This document shows, piece by piece, positions 20,415 to 32,529 of a DNA stretch of 64,000 bases. A program made the position numbers and the translations under genes. How positions within the stretch are numbered: position 1 is the first letter of the stretch; the number at the start of each line of letters is the position of its first letter. The stretch comes from Prionace glauca (Eukaryota > Chordata > Chondrichthyes > Carcharhiniformes > Carcharhinidae): positions 43,776,103 through 43,840,102 of the forward strand of contig CM075760.1 of NCBI GenBank assembly GCA_037974335.1, written 5' to 3'. The notes beneath the pieces were generated by a model. It had not been told where the DNA came from, ran no database searches, and was given only the letters and a program-made list of their open reading frames with translations.

Positions 20415-21535
20415 ATGGTAAAAGCAGGAGCAGGCCTTAGAGCCTGCTGTGCCATTCAGTTTGATCATAGCTGATCATCAACTTCAATATCCTGATCATC
20501 GCTTCCTCCCAAATCACGTGATCACTTTAGCCCCAAGAGTTATACATCATTTCCGCCTGTAAACACTAAAGGTTTTGGCCTCAGCTACTTTGTGTGGTAG
20601 TGAAGTCAAACGTTTATCTGTTTGGAGAATTTTCTCCTCTTCTCTATTCTAAAAGGTTGATGTTTATCCTCAAACTATGAATCTTAGTCCTTAACTTCCT
20701 GAGAATCGGGAACATCCTTCCTCAATCTCCCCTGTCTAAACCTGTTCCAATGTTATATGTTTCACGCCAGTAAAGTCCAATGAATAAAACCCTAACAGAT
20801 TTAGTCTCTCTTTATATCACAGATTGTCATCCCAGGAATCGGCCTGGTAAACAGTCACTGTACTCCCTCTAATGCAAGGACATCCTTCCTCAGATAACGA
20901 CATCAAAATTGTACACAATACCGAAGTGTGGCCTCAGCAATGCCATTTACAACTGCAGTAACACATCTCTATTCCTGTACTTAGATTTTCTCCCTTTGAA
21001 TGCCAGCATACCATTGGCCTTCTTTCCTGCCTGTTGTACATGCGCACTTACTTTCAGTTACTGACGCATGCGGACACCAAGATCTCGCTGAGTATCCACC
21101 TCTCTCAATTTACACCCATTCAGATAATAATCTGTCTTCCTATTATTGCTGCAAAGAGACAACCTCATATTTACCCACATTCTACTGCAGCTGCTTTGCA
21201 CATACCCACACATTGAGACAGTTCAAATCACACTGAAGCTTGTCTGTATGTTCCTCACAGCTCACTCTCGCCCACCTTCTCTCATCAGCAAATTTGGGAA
21301 TAACACATTTAATTCCATTTTTAGATGAATAAATATATAATGTGAACAGTTGGGTCCATGCACAGATTCCTGCTGCACCCCACTAGACACTGACTTCCAA
21401 TTCTCTGTTTTCTATCTGTTAACCAGCTTTCTATGCATCTCAAAACATTGTCTGCAATCCCAAGCGCTTTCACTTTACATGGCACTCTGATATGTGAGAC
21501 CTTGTCAAAATCCTTCTGAAAACTTCAATAATCCC
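20415..21535 (-). repeat. Old CR1-like LINE, 3' half
   Basis: Complement of a LINE from its 3' end ('aagcaggagcaggccttaga') through RT C-terminal region ('tcatcccaggaatcggcctg', 'ccattggccttctttcctgc') to about the motif C region ('ttctctcatcagcaaatttg') and 'ccttgtcaaaatccttctga' (DFSKAFD). No frame is open. The same subfamily recurs in pieces at 36003-37050 and 38104-38460. Confidence 0.78.
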
Positions 21536-21859
21536 ATCTGCTCACCTCACTTCCTGACACTCCCAGTGTCTGGGAGACACTGCCCGCACTGGACCGGGAA
21601 GTAGGGGACACAACACACTGAAACACCATTCCATCCACTTCCCTAAACTTACCCCAAATCTCAGTGTTTCACTCCTTGCAGCTTGGAGGTCCCTGTGGAG
21701 CTTACTGAGTGGACAGATTACACAGGCCTCAGTTCGGTAGTTTGTATTTATGTACGTCCGACTGTGAACCTATTGGAATTCATTGCACCCCTCTCCCTAT
21801 GGGTCTAAGTAACCACCGAGAGCTCATTGCTTTGTAAGCCTTTTGGGCGTTTCAAAGCT

Positions 21860-22837
21860 GGGTGTGGTTCCCCCAGCTCAGCCTGGGCAGTGGGGGGGGG
21901 GGGGGGTATTCAGCAGACCGGAGCTGCTCTCTCCCACCATGAGCGCTGTGGCCCGAGTTCCCTTTATTGGGAGACAAAGTTGTCAAGAGGCTAAACCCGC
22001 TGTGTCCATTTCAGACTCCGAGGTCCCCACTGGCGGAGATGAAGAGCAGGAACTGGAGAGCCCTGAATTCTTTCCAGAGTTCCCAGTGTGCTGGGAATTG
22101 ATTTGTCCGGCATGGCTTGGGGCTTCATGGCTTGTAGACGATTGACGCAGGATGTTGCCCTGTATTTGAAGATGAATCTGGATGGTTTGGTGTCCAAGGA
22201 GGTTGTGGGCCGGTTTTTTGAACCTGCTTTTACCGTTTGGGCCACTCTTTCTGCCAGGCCGTTGGATGATGGGTAATATGGGCACTGTCCTAATGTGTCA
22301 AATTCTGTTCTACTTCGTGCAATGCACAAATTCCTGGCTGATGAAGGGTGGTCCATTTTCAGAAATCAACACCTGCGGGCTCCCGGGTGTCAAACGAGGC
22401 GTGAGTTCTCTCCACTCTTGTCCTTGTGTTTGATTAGCTGACTATGTCTTTGAAGCAGCACCTACCATTATCAGGAACACTGACCCCATGAATGGTCCAG
22501 CACTTTCCAAGTGCAGCTACGCCTACAACCATCCCAGCCATTCCCAAGAGTGGAGAGTAGTGACTGGTCATAGTCCTGCCCTTATTGATTCTGCCAACAA
22601 TGACCCTCGAGCAAATATCTGTATCCATACCTGGCCAACAGACATGGCAATTTGGAGGATCTTCAGTCTGTCACTCCTGGGTGGCTAAGATAAATTTCAG
22701 CCGGGATGTGATGGTGATACTGATTCAAGGCAACACACTTGAACCATATAGGCCTGTGCCGTCCTCCACAGTCAGCTCCTCTCTGCCACTCCAATATGGG
22801 TGCAATTCAGGCTGTCACAGCTTTTTGGTTTCCCCAT
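21860..22837 (-). mobile_element. Ty3/Gypsy-like retrotransposon fossil (pol part)
   Basis: Old, broken retrotransposon copy. The minus strand keeps a recognisable integrase core ('YPSSNGLAERV') typical of Ty3/Gypsy elements; 22470-22837 continues pol-type sequence. Multiple breaks, no envelope seen. A CR1-like LINE splits it, and the fossil continues at 23652-23835. Confidence 0.6.
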
Positions 22838-23651
22838 AAGAACATAAGAACATAAGAAATAGGAGCAGGAGTAGGCCATCTAGCCCTTCGAGCCTGCCCC
22901 GCCATTCAATAAGATCATGGCTGATCTGAAGTGGATCAGATCCACTTTCGCGCTTTCTCCCCTTAATTCCCTTGCCTACCAAAAACCTATCTACCCGTGA
23001 CTTAAATATATTTAGCGAGGTAGCCTCCACCACTTCAACGGGCAGAGAATTCCTGAGATTCACCACCCTTTGCGTGAAGAAGTTCCTCCTCAACTCCGTT
23101 CTAAACTGCCCCCCGCAACTTATATTGAGGGTGCGCCCTCTGGTCCTGCTGTCCTTCCTGAGAGGAAAGAATCTCTCTACCTCTACCTTATCCATCCCCT
23201 TCATTATCTAACACGTCTCTATAAGATCCCCCCTCATCCTTCTAAACTCCAACGAGTACAGACCCACTCTATTTAGTCTCTCTTCATAGTCCAACCCCCT
23301 CATCTCCAGTATCAGTCTCGTGAACCTCCTCTGCACTTCCTCTGAGGCCAAAATATCCTTGCGCAACTGCGGCGACCAATACTGCACACAGTACTCCAGC
23401 TCCAGCCTCACCGTTACCCTGTACAGTTGCAGCAAGACCTCCCTGTTTTTATATTCTATCCCCCTCGCTATAAAGGCCAGCCTTCCATTCGCCTTCTTGT
23501 TCACCTGCTGCACCTGCAGACTGGGTTTTTGTGACTCATGCACAAGGACCCCCAGGTCCCTCTGCACCGAAGCATGCTGCAGCTTTTCGCCTTTTAAATA
23601 GTAATACCAACTCTCTGCCTCCTATTAGACAGCCAATCCTCCATCAACACT
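22838..23651 (-). mobile_element. CR1-like LINE (TTCTTATG tail), inserted in the retrotransposon fossil
   Basis: Tail of AAGAACAT units at 22838-22860. Minus-strand frames 23208-23567 ('RDLGVLVHESQKPSLQVQQV', 'LEYCVQYWSPQLRKDI') and 22815-23204 (C-terminal domain, 'RRNFFTQRVVNLRNSLP') are separated by one frame break near 23205. The 5' region near 23600-23645 jumps from the KCEV block to the 'WLSNRRQRV' block, so an internal deletion removed motifs B and C. AGCTTTTT lies at both edges (about 22820 and 23658), a likely target duplication. Confidence 0.85.
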
Positions 23652-23835
23652 AGCTTTTTCAGTTTATTCAGGAATGGGTAAATTTGCGTCCACAACCGAA
23701 TATTATTGGCTGCCACTGGAAGAGTTTTGAAAGAAGTTCACGATAACCCACTCTTCCATTGGGAATACGACCAGTGTTTGTTGATTATAACCAACTCAAG
23801 GCATCTGCCTTCGCGAGTCGGTCTGCCAGTTGCCC
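23652..23835 (-). mobile_element. Ty3/Gypsy-like fossil, remaining part
   Basis: Continues the fossil of 21860-22837 on the far side of the CR1 insertion. Short, broken, without an open frame. Confidence 0.45.
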
Positions 23836-24115
23836 ATGTTCAGAGGGCAATTAAGTGTCAACCACATTGCTGTGGGCCTGGGGTCACGATTATGCCTGAC
23901 AACAGTAGGGCGACAGATTACCCTCCCTGGGACATTGGTGAACCAGATGTTTATTTTTTTTCAGAAAACCGACAATTTTAATGGTCACCAGCGGATTCTA
24001 AACTCCAGATATATTTATTCAAACTTTACCATATGCCGTGACAAGATCGAAACCCTGGTGTCCAGAACATTAGCTGAGTTTCTGCATTAATGGCCCAGTG
24101 ATAAAACCACCAGTC
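23836..24115 (-). repeat. Dispersed non-coding repeat (same family as 32530-32720)
   Basis: 'agggcaattaagtgtcaacc' and 'acattgctgtgggcctgggg' are the complement of the 'ccacaaccatgtggttgac' type repeat at 32600-32700. Confidence 0.5.
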
Positions 24116-24269
24116 CATCACGTACACATCCTGAGTGTAAACATCCTGAGTTCCTGTAACCTCGAGACAGCATATTACATAGGTCTGTAGGGCTCCCGGA
24201 TTGGACAGCATTAACTGCCTCAATCAGGAAGGGCATATTCCAATAACTCCACCTGATGGGTATCGTTAA

Positions 24270-25075
24270 GCTCATTAAATGTGTTTCTCTGCCTCTTTTT
24301 GTGTTTGTGCCTTTCTCTTTCTCTCTGTCACTCTTTCTCTGTGCCTGTTTCTCTCTCTCCCTCGATGTTACTCTCTGTCTTTTTCTGTTTCTCTGCCTCT
24401 CCCGCACTCTCCCTCTCTCAACTCTTCTCTCTCTCTCTCTCCTGTCCCCTATCAGTCCCACTCTTCCCCCTTTTGAGTCTCCCTCTCCTTCTGTCTACCT
24501 CGACCTGCCTCTTTTTCTTGTTGTTTCCACTGTGCTCATTAAGTCTCACTCTTTCCCATTTGCACCCGCTGTCTGTCTCTATATCTGTGTTTCTCTTTGT
24601 CTCTGGCTATTTCCCTCTGCCTCACGTTCTGCCCCCCATTTTCCCTTCATCTTCCTTTCACTCTCTTATTACAACCTCCAAACTGTCTTCCTCTGTCTCC
24701 TTTCTCATTCCCTGTATATCACCCTCGCCGTTTTCTCTACTCCCTATCCCTGTCTCTCTCACTCTGTGAGAGTCTCTCTCTGTCTCTGTTCTTTCTCTCT
24801 GTCTGCACCTATTCGAAAATCTTTCAAATCTTGTTATTATCCATGCCTTTGTGCCTTTCCCTCTCTCTGCCAATCTCTAACACTCTCACTGTTGCTTACA
24901 TAAGAACATAAGAACATAAGAAATAGGAGCAGGAGTAGGCCATCTGGCCCTTCGAGCCTGCCCCGCCATTCAATAAGATCATGTCTCCCTCTCACTTTTT
25001 CTCTCTGTGTGTATGTGTGTGTGTAATTATTTCTGTTTCTGTGATGCTGTTTTGTTGTTTACAATGTGAATGCTT
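24270..25075. repeat. CT-rich block downstream of receptor 2, with a LINE tail insertion
   Basis: Collinear with 9017-9468 from about 24540 on. At 24899-24983 an 85-bp piece of LINE 3' end (minus strand, AAGAACAT tail, ending at 'gatcatg') interrupts the block. It is absent from the 9.4-kb copy, so it inserted after the duplication. Long Ser/Leu frames are artefacts. Confidence 0.8.
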
Positions 25076-26175
25076 CACAGGAAGAATCATGAACCTTGTG
25101 GTTGTAGTTTCCTCTCAGGGTGTATTGAGATGAAGAATTGCAGTAAAGGGGTATTTCAAAAGATCTTTTAGCTGCTGTCTAAAGTGAGTCTGTGTCACAG
25201 CATAAATGGCGGTGTTTGTGCAGCAACTTGTGAGTTGTAGCATAAAACCCAATTCCATAACAAAAAGATGTAACCTCATCGACTGATAGCCCAAGCCATA
25301 CATCCGACTCCATGTTGAATAAAACATTAATGCCGACCATAAGACGATGAAATTCGCTGAGATAACAAACAGTACAATGATGGATTTCCTTCAACTCTCC
25401 ATCTCTGGGTCACGAGGATTTTCCCCACCACTGTGAGCTCGGAGTCTCCTGCGGGCTCTGCTGCTCACAAAATGTGTCTGACAGTGAGAGCATTGAGCAG
25501 CAGAATCAGGGCGAATGGGACACACGGTGTTAGAATGTTGTGGAGGAACTCAAATGTTGTCCAGACCAGAGAATCCACAACATCCCATGAGAAGCGACAA
25601 AACCAGGGATTGTTCGCCAGCCCATATTCATTTAATAACATAAAATACCAGAAAATGTTCTTTAAAAAGCTCAGCACTGTCACTGTTCCCAGAACCACAG
25701 CTGCCGATTTCTCAGTGCAATATTTACTTTTCAGCTTGGGGCAGCAAATAGCCACAAATCGATCGAAGGTGAAAGTGACGGCGAACCAGACAGAACAGTC
25801 AGTGGCTGCATAAAGCAGGACGGCGTGGATGTTACACACGGGGAACGACATCAGGAAATAAAACTGTTCCCAATAAACAATGGGAATCTGTCTCAATATC
25901 AGGTCGAGGATAATGACCAGCAGATCCCCCACTGACATGGCCACCAGGTAACGAGTGACACATTTGGACAGACCACAGTTTCTGCTCATCAACGTCACAA
26001 TTGTGATTATTCACTGTCAGGAAGGAAATACAGAATAAAATTAGACATGAATCAGGGGAATAAATTACCATTTAGACTGCAGATGGAACTTTTTTTAAAA
26101 AAATGTGCACACACACTGAACCAATCAAATCTTTCTTTTTATATGATCCAGCACATCTTTTGGAGAGTGAGACGA

Positions 26176-26305
26176 AAGTGGAACATCTGGAGGAAATCCA
26201 GGTAGACACGGGGAGAAGGTCCAAACTCGACACAGACAGTGACCCGAGCCTGGAATTGAACCCAGGTTCCTGATGCTGAGTCAGCAGTGCTAACCAGAGT
26301 GCCAC
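26176..26305 (-). repeat. SINE head fragment
   Basis: Orthologous in position to 10585-10720 in the sister locus: 'tggaggaaatccaggtagac', 'tggaattgaacccaggttcc' on the plus strand. Confidence 0.6.
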
Positions 26306-26929
26306 TATGATATTCCATAGTAGGTACAAAATGCTATTCATTTTGGAAAGCGTTTTGCGGGGGTCCTCAACATTTACCCTCACTTAGCTGCAGGTAAATA
26401 GTTTTGGTACCTTATGGGGAATTTGGAGAGTGAGAAGGCTGTGTGGGTAATCCTGACAGATAATTCAGCGTGGAGTCCTGTACGTAGTAATCTTTCGTCT
26501 TTCAAACAGCTTACTGACAACTCGTGCAGCAGAGCTGGTACCAAACAGTGCTGGTTTCACCCTTTCCTCTCGACACTACCAGCAGTTGGCAGAGAGAGAT
26601 CCCAATGCCTCGGCAGCTCAGAATCTCTATTGTGTTTACACAGGACTATATCCTGGAGAGGAGACCACAGCATTGTGTCCGCTGTTTGTACAACACGGGA
26701 AGAAATCATAATCTCTTACTCGAATGGCACAGAACACAACGACAAGGGTTTGATTTCAAAGCTTCCTGGTTCAGTGTATAACTACTGTCCATAGTGCCCA
26801 GTATATTTGCTGATGCCCCACTATGGTCTACTGGACAAGTGAAGCTCAGTGATTCCTCTCTCAGTTGGAAAGTTGCTGATCGATGCACTAGGTAAGAAAA
26901 ACTCAAACTAAGGCCGCTGCCAAACAAAA

Positions 26930-27480
26930 ACCAAGCACCCTGCCTGAATGACTATTGTCCAGTGACACTTATATCCAATATTATATGATGCAGCAAAAGA
27001 TTAGTTATGGCATGAATGAGTTCCAGCCTCCCTGATTGCTTGGATCCGCTACAGTTCACCTATCTTTGCAATAGGTCCACAAATGACATCGCCCTGGCCC
27101 TTCAGGTAACATCGTAACACAGACTCCTGTTTATCGACTGCAGCTCAGCCTTTGACATCATTATTCCAATGAAACTCATCGTCAAAGTCTGTGGCCTGGG
27201 GCTAGGCTCCTGCCTCTGCAATTTGATCCTGTGAGACAGCAATAAATAAGGACCAGTCAAAACACCTCCTTCACAATCATTCCCATCAGTGGTGCCCCAC
27301 ACAACTGTGTCCTCATCCCCTTACTATGCTCCTTATACAGCAATGACTGTGTGGACAAATTCCCCTCCAACTTGATATCCAAGTTTGCTGATGACACCAC
27401 TGCAGTGGGTCAGATCTCAATCAACGATGACAACAAGAACAGGGAAGATTCGGAGAATCTGGTGAACTGGTGGGATCACA
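26930..27480 (+). repeat. L2-like LINE relic (paired with 11320-11960)
   Basis: Better preserved copy: 'gactcctgtttatcgactgc' (FIDCSSAF), 'IIPMKLIVKVCGLGLGSCLC' type coding around 27160-27225, and 'tccaagtttgctgatgacac' (SKFADDT) at 27379-27398. No continuous frame. Confidence 0.75.
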
Positions 27481-27489
27481 GTAACTGGG

Positions 27490-27845
27490 AAGTGTCTGGG
27501 AAGTGATGGGTTTGGGTTGGTTGGGTTGGCAGGAATCAGGTCGTGGGAGAGGCGGGTTTGAGTGGAATGTTAGAATGGAACCAATATAACAACCAACAGA
27601 CTCACATTGAATCTGTTACAGTGACCAATGGGAACAAGCTGAAAGCAATCTAACCAATGGGAAAATGATGTGGTGGTCAGCTGACCAACCGACTCAGTAT
27701 AAGTAACATGCTGCTGGGGTTTGAGGGAGCTTGGAATGGCCTAGGGTGAGGCCTCGAGTGTTCGAGTTATCAAGTTTCCTTATTAAACCTTTTTGTTTTC
27801 TTTACAAGTTGGAGTAAGTTTTGTTTCATTTTATTGCCAGGAACT
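27490..27845 (+). repeat. Candidate solo LTR (fossil)
   Basis: Two CCAAT boxes ('gaccaatggga', 'aaccaatggga' near 27620-27665), a TATAAG at about 27697 and a TTATTAAA poly(A)-like signal at 27778 lie in the order usual for an LTR. No coding part flanks it; the ends are uncertain. Confidence 0.33.
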
Positions 27846-28520
27846 GAAGAATCCCTTCTGCTGGATGCACATGGAATATGTGGGGTGGGGCGGGGGGTGG
27901 GGGCGTGGTGAACTGTCCCATATGGAGCACTATGTGCACTTTTAAAATAAAATCCAAAGTGACAAGAGGTCCCCCCCCGCCTTTTTATTTCAGTGTAACT
28001 CTGATCTGATGTAAGCGATTGAAATCAGTTTGCCAGATGATAGCAGGCACAGCACAATTCTCCAGTGGAATAGGCCTTCTGGACTTTTGCCAGGTAAACA
28101 ACTAACTATCAGGGGAACAACAAGTCCGATATTAACCTCCCACCCCCCTCATGAACCACCTCCCAGCCCATGCTCTAATCCATTACTATTTAAAACTCTG
28201 TCTCCTCAAACTTAAGAAATCCCAGCATCCACCACACTGAGGTAATGAATTCAACAGATTCACCACCCATTGAGAGAATTAATCTCTCTCCATGTCTGTC
28301 TTAATCCTGACTATTTCAGGTGATCGGGCTCTGCTTCTGGTTGTACGCCTGGCTCAAGCACTGGTGGATCTGCCCTGAAGGCAGTTGTGTGTTTTCTATA
28401 TATAATCCTAATGACATATCAACGACCCTGGACTCAGATTGGCTTGAGGTTGGCCACAACAATAATTTCAAATAGGTCCCTTTTAGCTGAGTGTTTTATT
28501 TAATCTCATAGACTGGCACA
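27846..28520. other. Mostly unassigned; short LINE remnant
   Basis: G-rich run at 27885-27905. 28215-28300 resembles the complement of a LINE 3' region ('aacagattcaccacccattg'). Nothing else is supported. Confidence 0.4.
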
Positions 28521-28523
28521 ACC

Positions 28524-29355
28524 ATGATTTGGAGATACAAGCTTTTGACTGGGGTAAGCACAGTGAGAAGTCTCACAACAGCAGGTTAAAGTCCAACAGG
28601 TTTATTTGGCAGCACAAGATTTTGGAGAGCTGTCCCTTCATCAGGTGAGTGGAAGTTCTGTTCACAAACAGGGCACATAAAGACACAAACTCACTTTACA
28701 AAATAATGGTTGGAATGCGAGTCTTTACGGGTAAGCAAGTTTTAAAGGTACACGCAATGTGTATGGAGAGAGGGTTAACACAGGGTAAGAAGTTGTGTAT
28801 TGTCTCCAGTCAGAGCAGTTATGAGATTTTACAAGCCCAGGCAAGTCGCGGGAATTACAGATAATGTGACATAAACCCAAGATCCCGGTTGAGGCCGTTC
28901 TCATGTGAGTAGAACTTGGCTACCAGTCTCTGTTCAGCAATTCTGCGCTGTCGTACGAAGTGAATGCCAGCTTGGAGAACGGTTACCTGAAGATCAGAGG
29001 CTGAATGTCCATGACTGCTGAAGTATGCCCCAACTGGAAGAGAACACTCCTGAAGATCGACAACCCTGGGTTTGCAAAATTTCATTAACTGGCCTGGCTG
29101 GAGACAATACAGACCTTGTTAGCCTGTGCTTAACCCTCTCTCCACACACATTGCCTGTACCTTTCAGACTTGCTTTCCTGTAATGACTCGCATTCCAACC
29201 ATTATGTTGTTAATTGAGTTTGTGTGTTTATATGTCCTGTTTTTGAACACAAGTCTTCACTTGCCTGAAGAAAGAGCAACCTTCCAAAAGCTTGTGTTGC
29301 CACGTAAATCTGATGGACTTTAACCTGGTGTTGTGAGAATGTTTACTGTGCTGAC
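28524..29355 (+). mobile_element. Palindromic element, longest uninterrupted copy
   Basis: Left end 'atgatttggagatacaagc' through 'aggttaaagtccaacaggtt' (28584-28603). Right end 'ttaacctggtgttgtgagaatg' (29320-29341, two parts here: 'ttaacctggtgttg', 'tgagaatg') is its inverted counterpart. The interior has a second inverted pair: 28800-28860 against 29070-29130. Length about 830 bp. No open frame over 80 codons and no transposase similarity. Confidence 0.72.
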
Positions 29356-29700
29356 CATAATGCAAAACCTGCAGTGCCAGTTCCAAGGCAACCCCTATGT
29401 TTTTGGCCTCTGGAGTAAGTGTTGCAATTTAGAGTTTTTGTGTACTCTGCAGTTTAAACATCTCAGCGTCATACAAAAACATTTTTTTTAAAAGGAATCA
29501 CACAGTTTTCCCCCCTCCTAACAGTTTTCATTTCTTTTTCATCGTTCAAAACATCTTTTACATCTTTACAAACTCAACTTCACAACACAGACAGAATTGG
29601 CATTGTGATTAGTGCTTTGTAGATGTGATAACTCAACAAGGACGCAGAACACAAGCTACAGTCACAAACAGCAGATGGCAAGAGTGGCAGAGTTAAACAT
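29356..29700. other. No recognisable feature
   Basis: Sequence between the palindromic element and exon 1 of receptor 2 (its intron). Nothing supported. Confidence 0.4.
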
Positions 29701-30064
29701 GGGCGACATCATTCATAATCAGTGGATAAACTTACCAGGGACACCAACAAGAGCCAGGATTGGATAGTAAAAGTATTGAATCAGTTTCAGTACATATCTG
29801 ATACGCTCATTTGTAGACGGCCAATCTTTAGAAAGCACGTAAAGAGTTGAGTATAAGCTCCTCTCAGTTGTTGCAACATTCGTATCTGTGTCCCTCAAAT
29901 GCTGATCCATTTTGGAAACATCCAGATCTACCTTTCCTGGATTCAGGTCCATTGCACAAAGCTGCAGCTTCTTTCTCCCAATGTTGATTTCTCGCCTCCC
30001 TCTCTGTGGAGCCACTTATCACTGTGACGCACCCACTGACACTGTGCATAGGACTGGGAGGATT

Positions 30065-30076
30065 CCTTTATGAAAC
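30065..30076 (-). promoter_or_regulatory. TATA-like box of receptor 2
   Basis: The minus strand reads GTTTCATAAAGG, followed by AATCC as at receptor 1. The downstream 'TGTCAGTGGGTGCG' matches the receptor 1 'AGTCAGCGGGAGCG' stretch. Confidence 0.38.
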
Positions 30077-30464
30077 TTGGACGGGAATGTTCCAGAGGTA
30101 CGATTAGTACTGGTTAAATTAATTCTGGCATTAATTCCAGTCACTGAACAAACAGGTTCAGTGACAAACTAAACATTCACATACATTTCGTCTAAATGCA
30201 TCACAGAAACGTTTGGGTCTGTGTGAGCGTTCCTGATGGAAGGAATTTTGGAAATATCGGAAGGGTTGACCAGTATCTTTCAATCCTGCTGGGAGATGGG
30301 ATTGTGACAAAAAAAATGTGCAAGTGTTCCTCCAACCTGACCGTAAAGGGAGAACATTTTAAATCTGGAAATGTACAGCATCCTATCAGTGTAAAAAAAA
30401 TGGGGAAAGTCTGAACCCAACATCTAGTAGAAAATAGCTTGTGACTTCTAACACCATGGGTGAG

Positions 30465-31038
30465 TCCATTGTGATTTGTCATTTATATTAATGACACGGA
30501 TGAAAATTTAGGAGGAATGGTTAGTAAGTTTGCAGATGATACCAAGATTGGTGGCACAGTGGACAGTGAAAAACATTATCTCGGATTGTAACGGATCTTG
30601 ATCAATTGGGCCAGTGGATTGATGAATGGTAGATGGAGTTCAACTTAGATAAATGTGAGATGATGCATTTGATAGATCGAACTAGGGAAGTAATTACTCA
30701 GTCAATGCTAAGTTATTGGGGACAGTTATAGAACAAAAAAAACTGGGGGTGGGGTGGTAGATGTTCGTAGCTCCTTGAAAATGGAGTCACAGGTGGACAG
30801 AGTCTTGAAGAATGCATTCGGCATGCTTTGTTTCACTGGTCAGATCAGTGAGTAAAGGAGTTGGGACATCTTATTGAAGTTGCACAAGACATTGGTAAGG
30901 TCACACTTGGAATACCTTGCTAGCCCAGGCAGACCCGAAACTGCAGCTGTGAGCAGACCCCTTTGGAGCACTCTGACAGATTAGTTAGACTTGGCCGGGT
31001 GGGGGATGAATCGAGGTGTCTGAGGGAGATTGAGAGCG
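30465..31038 (+). repeat. CR1-like LINE relic, left part
   Basis: 'tatattaatgacacggatga' and 'agtaagtttgcagatgatac' code YINDTDE and SKFADDT. 'tggtagatggagttcaactt' continues the block. Same subfamily as 1021-2750. Interrupted by a SINE at 31039. Confidence 0.75.
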
Positions 31039-31363
31039 GCAGGGTGGCACAATGGTGACTATTCATGCCTCATAGCGTCAGGGACCAGGTTCAATCCCAG
31101 CCTCGGGTCACTATCGTTATGGAGTTTTCAAGTTCTGCCCATGCCTGCGTGTATTTCATTCGGGTAATCCAGTGTCCTCCGACACTCCAAAGAGGTGCTC
31201 GTTTGGTGAATTGGCCATGCTAAATAGACTCTTGTGTAAGGGAATTAGCAAGGTGAATATGAGGAGAATCGGGCAAAGGGTCTGGGTGGAATTGTGGTCG
31301 GTGCAGGCTCGATGGGCTGATTGGCCTCCTTCTGCACTGTAGGGATTTTATGATTCTATGATT
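31039..31363 (+). repeat. Full-length tRNA-derived SINE (HE1-like)
   Basis: Head with A/B-box-like blocks ('gcagggtggcacaatggtg', 'gggaccaggttcaatcccag'), body 'tccgacactccaaagaggtg', 3' part 'gtgcaggctcgatgggctga', and tail TTTTATGATTCTATG. The tail matches the ATTCTATG tail of the CR1-like LINEs. It splits the surrounding LINE relic. Confidence 0.8.
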
Positions 31364-31465
31364 GGTGCAGAAAAGCGTAGCTATGAGGAGTGATTGGAAA
31401 GATTGGGATTACTTTCCTTGGAACAAAGAAACTGGGCAATGACTTGATAGAGGTGTACAGAACTG
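31364..31465 (+). repeat. CR1-like LINE relic, right part
   Basis: 'attgggattactttccttgg' and 'tgacttgatagaggtgtaca' code the RT C-terminal 'LGLFSLE...GDLIEVY' block, continuing 30465-31038. Confidence 0.7.
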
Positions 31466-32155
31466 CAGCCAATTTCCGTTTAACAAACCCAATACATTAC
31501 CTTGAGAAGTGAACATGAATATGGCGTTGATTGAAGAGCGAATATTAGCCAATACAGACAGATAGCTGTTAAGCCATTCCTCACAATGGCGACACAATGA
31601 GTTTCCATACAGCTACTCTTCTTACGGTGCTCTACAAGAGAAAAAAGAAATCAACAGTGCAGCACTCTCCATACCAGCACTGAAAAGTCAGTCTCGATTG
31701 GAGTGACTACGTTCTGTCTGGAATTTCAATCCACACTGCTCTAGTCCAGGGATCATATTACTCACAATTGATTGCATGCCTACAACAATGCAAAACATCC
31801 TGGTCAGATGCGCTCCACAATAAATTCAGTCCTGATTGCTTGAACGTTACAAGAATAAAGCAGTTACGGTCAGGCCAATCCACTCTGTATGAAATTGTGT
31901 CGATTCTTCTTCCACAAATTCAATGCCGTGCTCTATTCGGCATGTACATAGTCAATAAAATTGTGGTGCCCTAACCATTTTCACAGAGAGTAAGGATGCT
32001 AAAATGGGTGTTTCCAACCTTCGGATAACCAGATGGAAACAAATTATACCACTCAGAATGACGTGGTGCAGAACTGAATATACTATTTTGATTTGTTTTG
32101 AATAGTTTAATTATTCCATGTATTACTATACAATTAAAAATGTTGTTTGTTAGAC
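31466..32155. other. No recognisable feature
   Basis: AT-rich; no supported gene or repeat. Confidence 0.45.
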
Positions 32156-32159
32156 GCTA

Positions 32160-32420
32160 TACTGTCAAAGAATACCATGCATAGAGAAGGAAAGGAAACA
32201 GCGCTGAATGCAATAATATAGTCATAGCTAGGGTGTAGAGAAATATCAGCTTAATATAAGGTAGATCCATAAAAATGCCTGATGGCAGTAGGGATGAAGT
32301 TGTTCTTGGGTCAGTTGGTACTTGACCTAAGACTTTTGTATCTGTTCCCAGACAGAAGGTGGTGGAGAACAGTATGTCTGGGGTCAATTTGGACTCAACA
32401 TACACAGATGGAGAAACAGT
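32160..32420 (+). repeat. Dispersed repeat unit ('atgccTGATGGCAGTAGGG' type)
   Basis: Similar to 12594-12720 ('tgatggcagcagagaagaag', 'gttcttgagtcag'), here longer with 'gacttttgtatctgttccca'. Probably LINE-derived; class not settled. Confidence 0.5.
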
Positions 32421-32529
32421 ATTCAAACCTCGTATCATCAACACTAATTGGAGGCCTTCTCTAATGACTTCATTGTATCCATCGAATGGAAACGTGTTGG
32501 CGGAAGAAGGGATTCATTTGAAAACAATT

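Larger units (their letters stand above)
25115..29952 (-). pseudogene. GPR139-like receptor 2 (type I), pseudogene
   Basis: Direct paralogue of receptor 1. Exon 1 (29952-29736) is open and codes a repeat-bearing N-terminus and 'IQYFYYPILALVGVP', followed by a good GTAAGT donor. Exon 2 (26013-25115) is damaged: a 2-bp loss just after the acceptor (GAATAATC against GAACATAATC in receptor 1) shifts the frame. A 1-bp loss at about 25465 creates a stop in the third loop after 'LTVRHIL'. An AGA-to-TGA change in 'DPEMES*RKS' near 25400 adds a nonsense codon. The central part (25998-25465) keeps DRF and ECL2 Cys. The C-terminal part (25327-25115) keeps 'TNTAIYAVTQ'. The strong remaining similarity suggests recent inactivation. 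Sequencing error is an alternative for the indels but would have to occur three times. Confidence 0.82.

Noticed and set aside
24256-24911. A 215-codon plus-strand frame
   Set aside because: Same CT-rich composition artefact; three overlapping frames are equally open.
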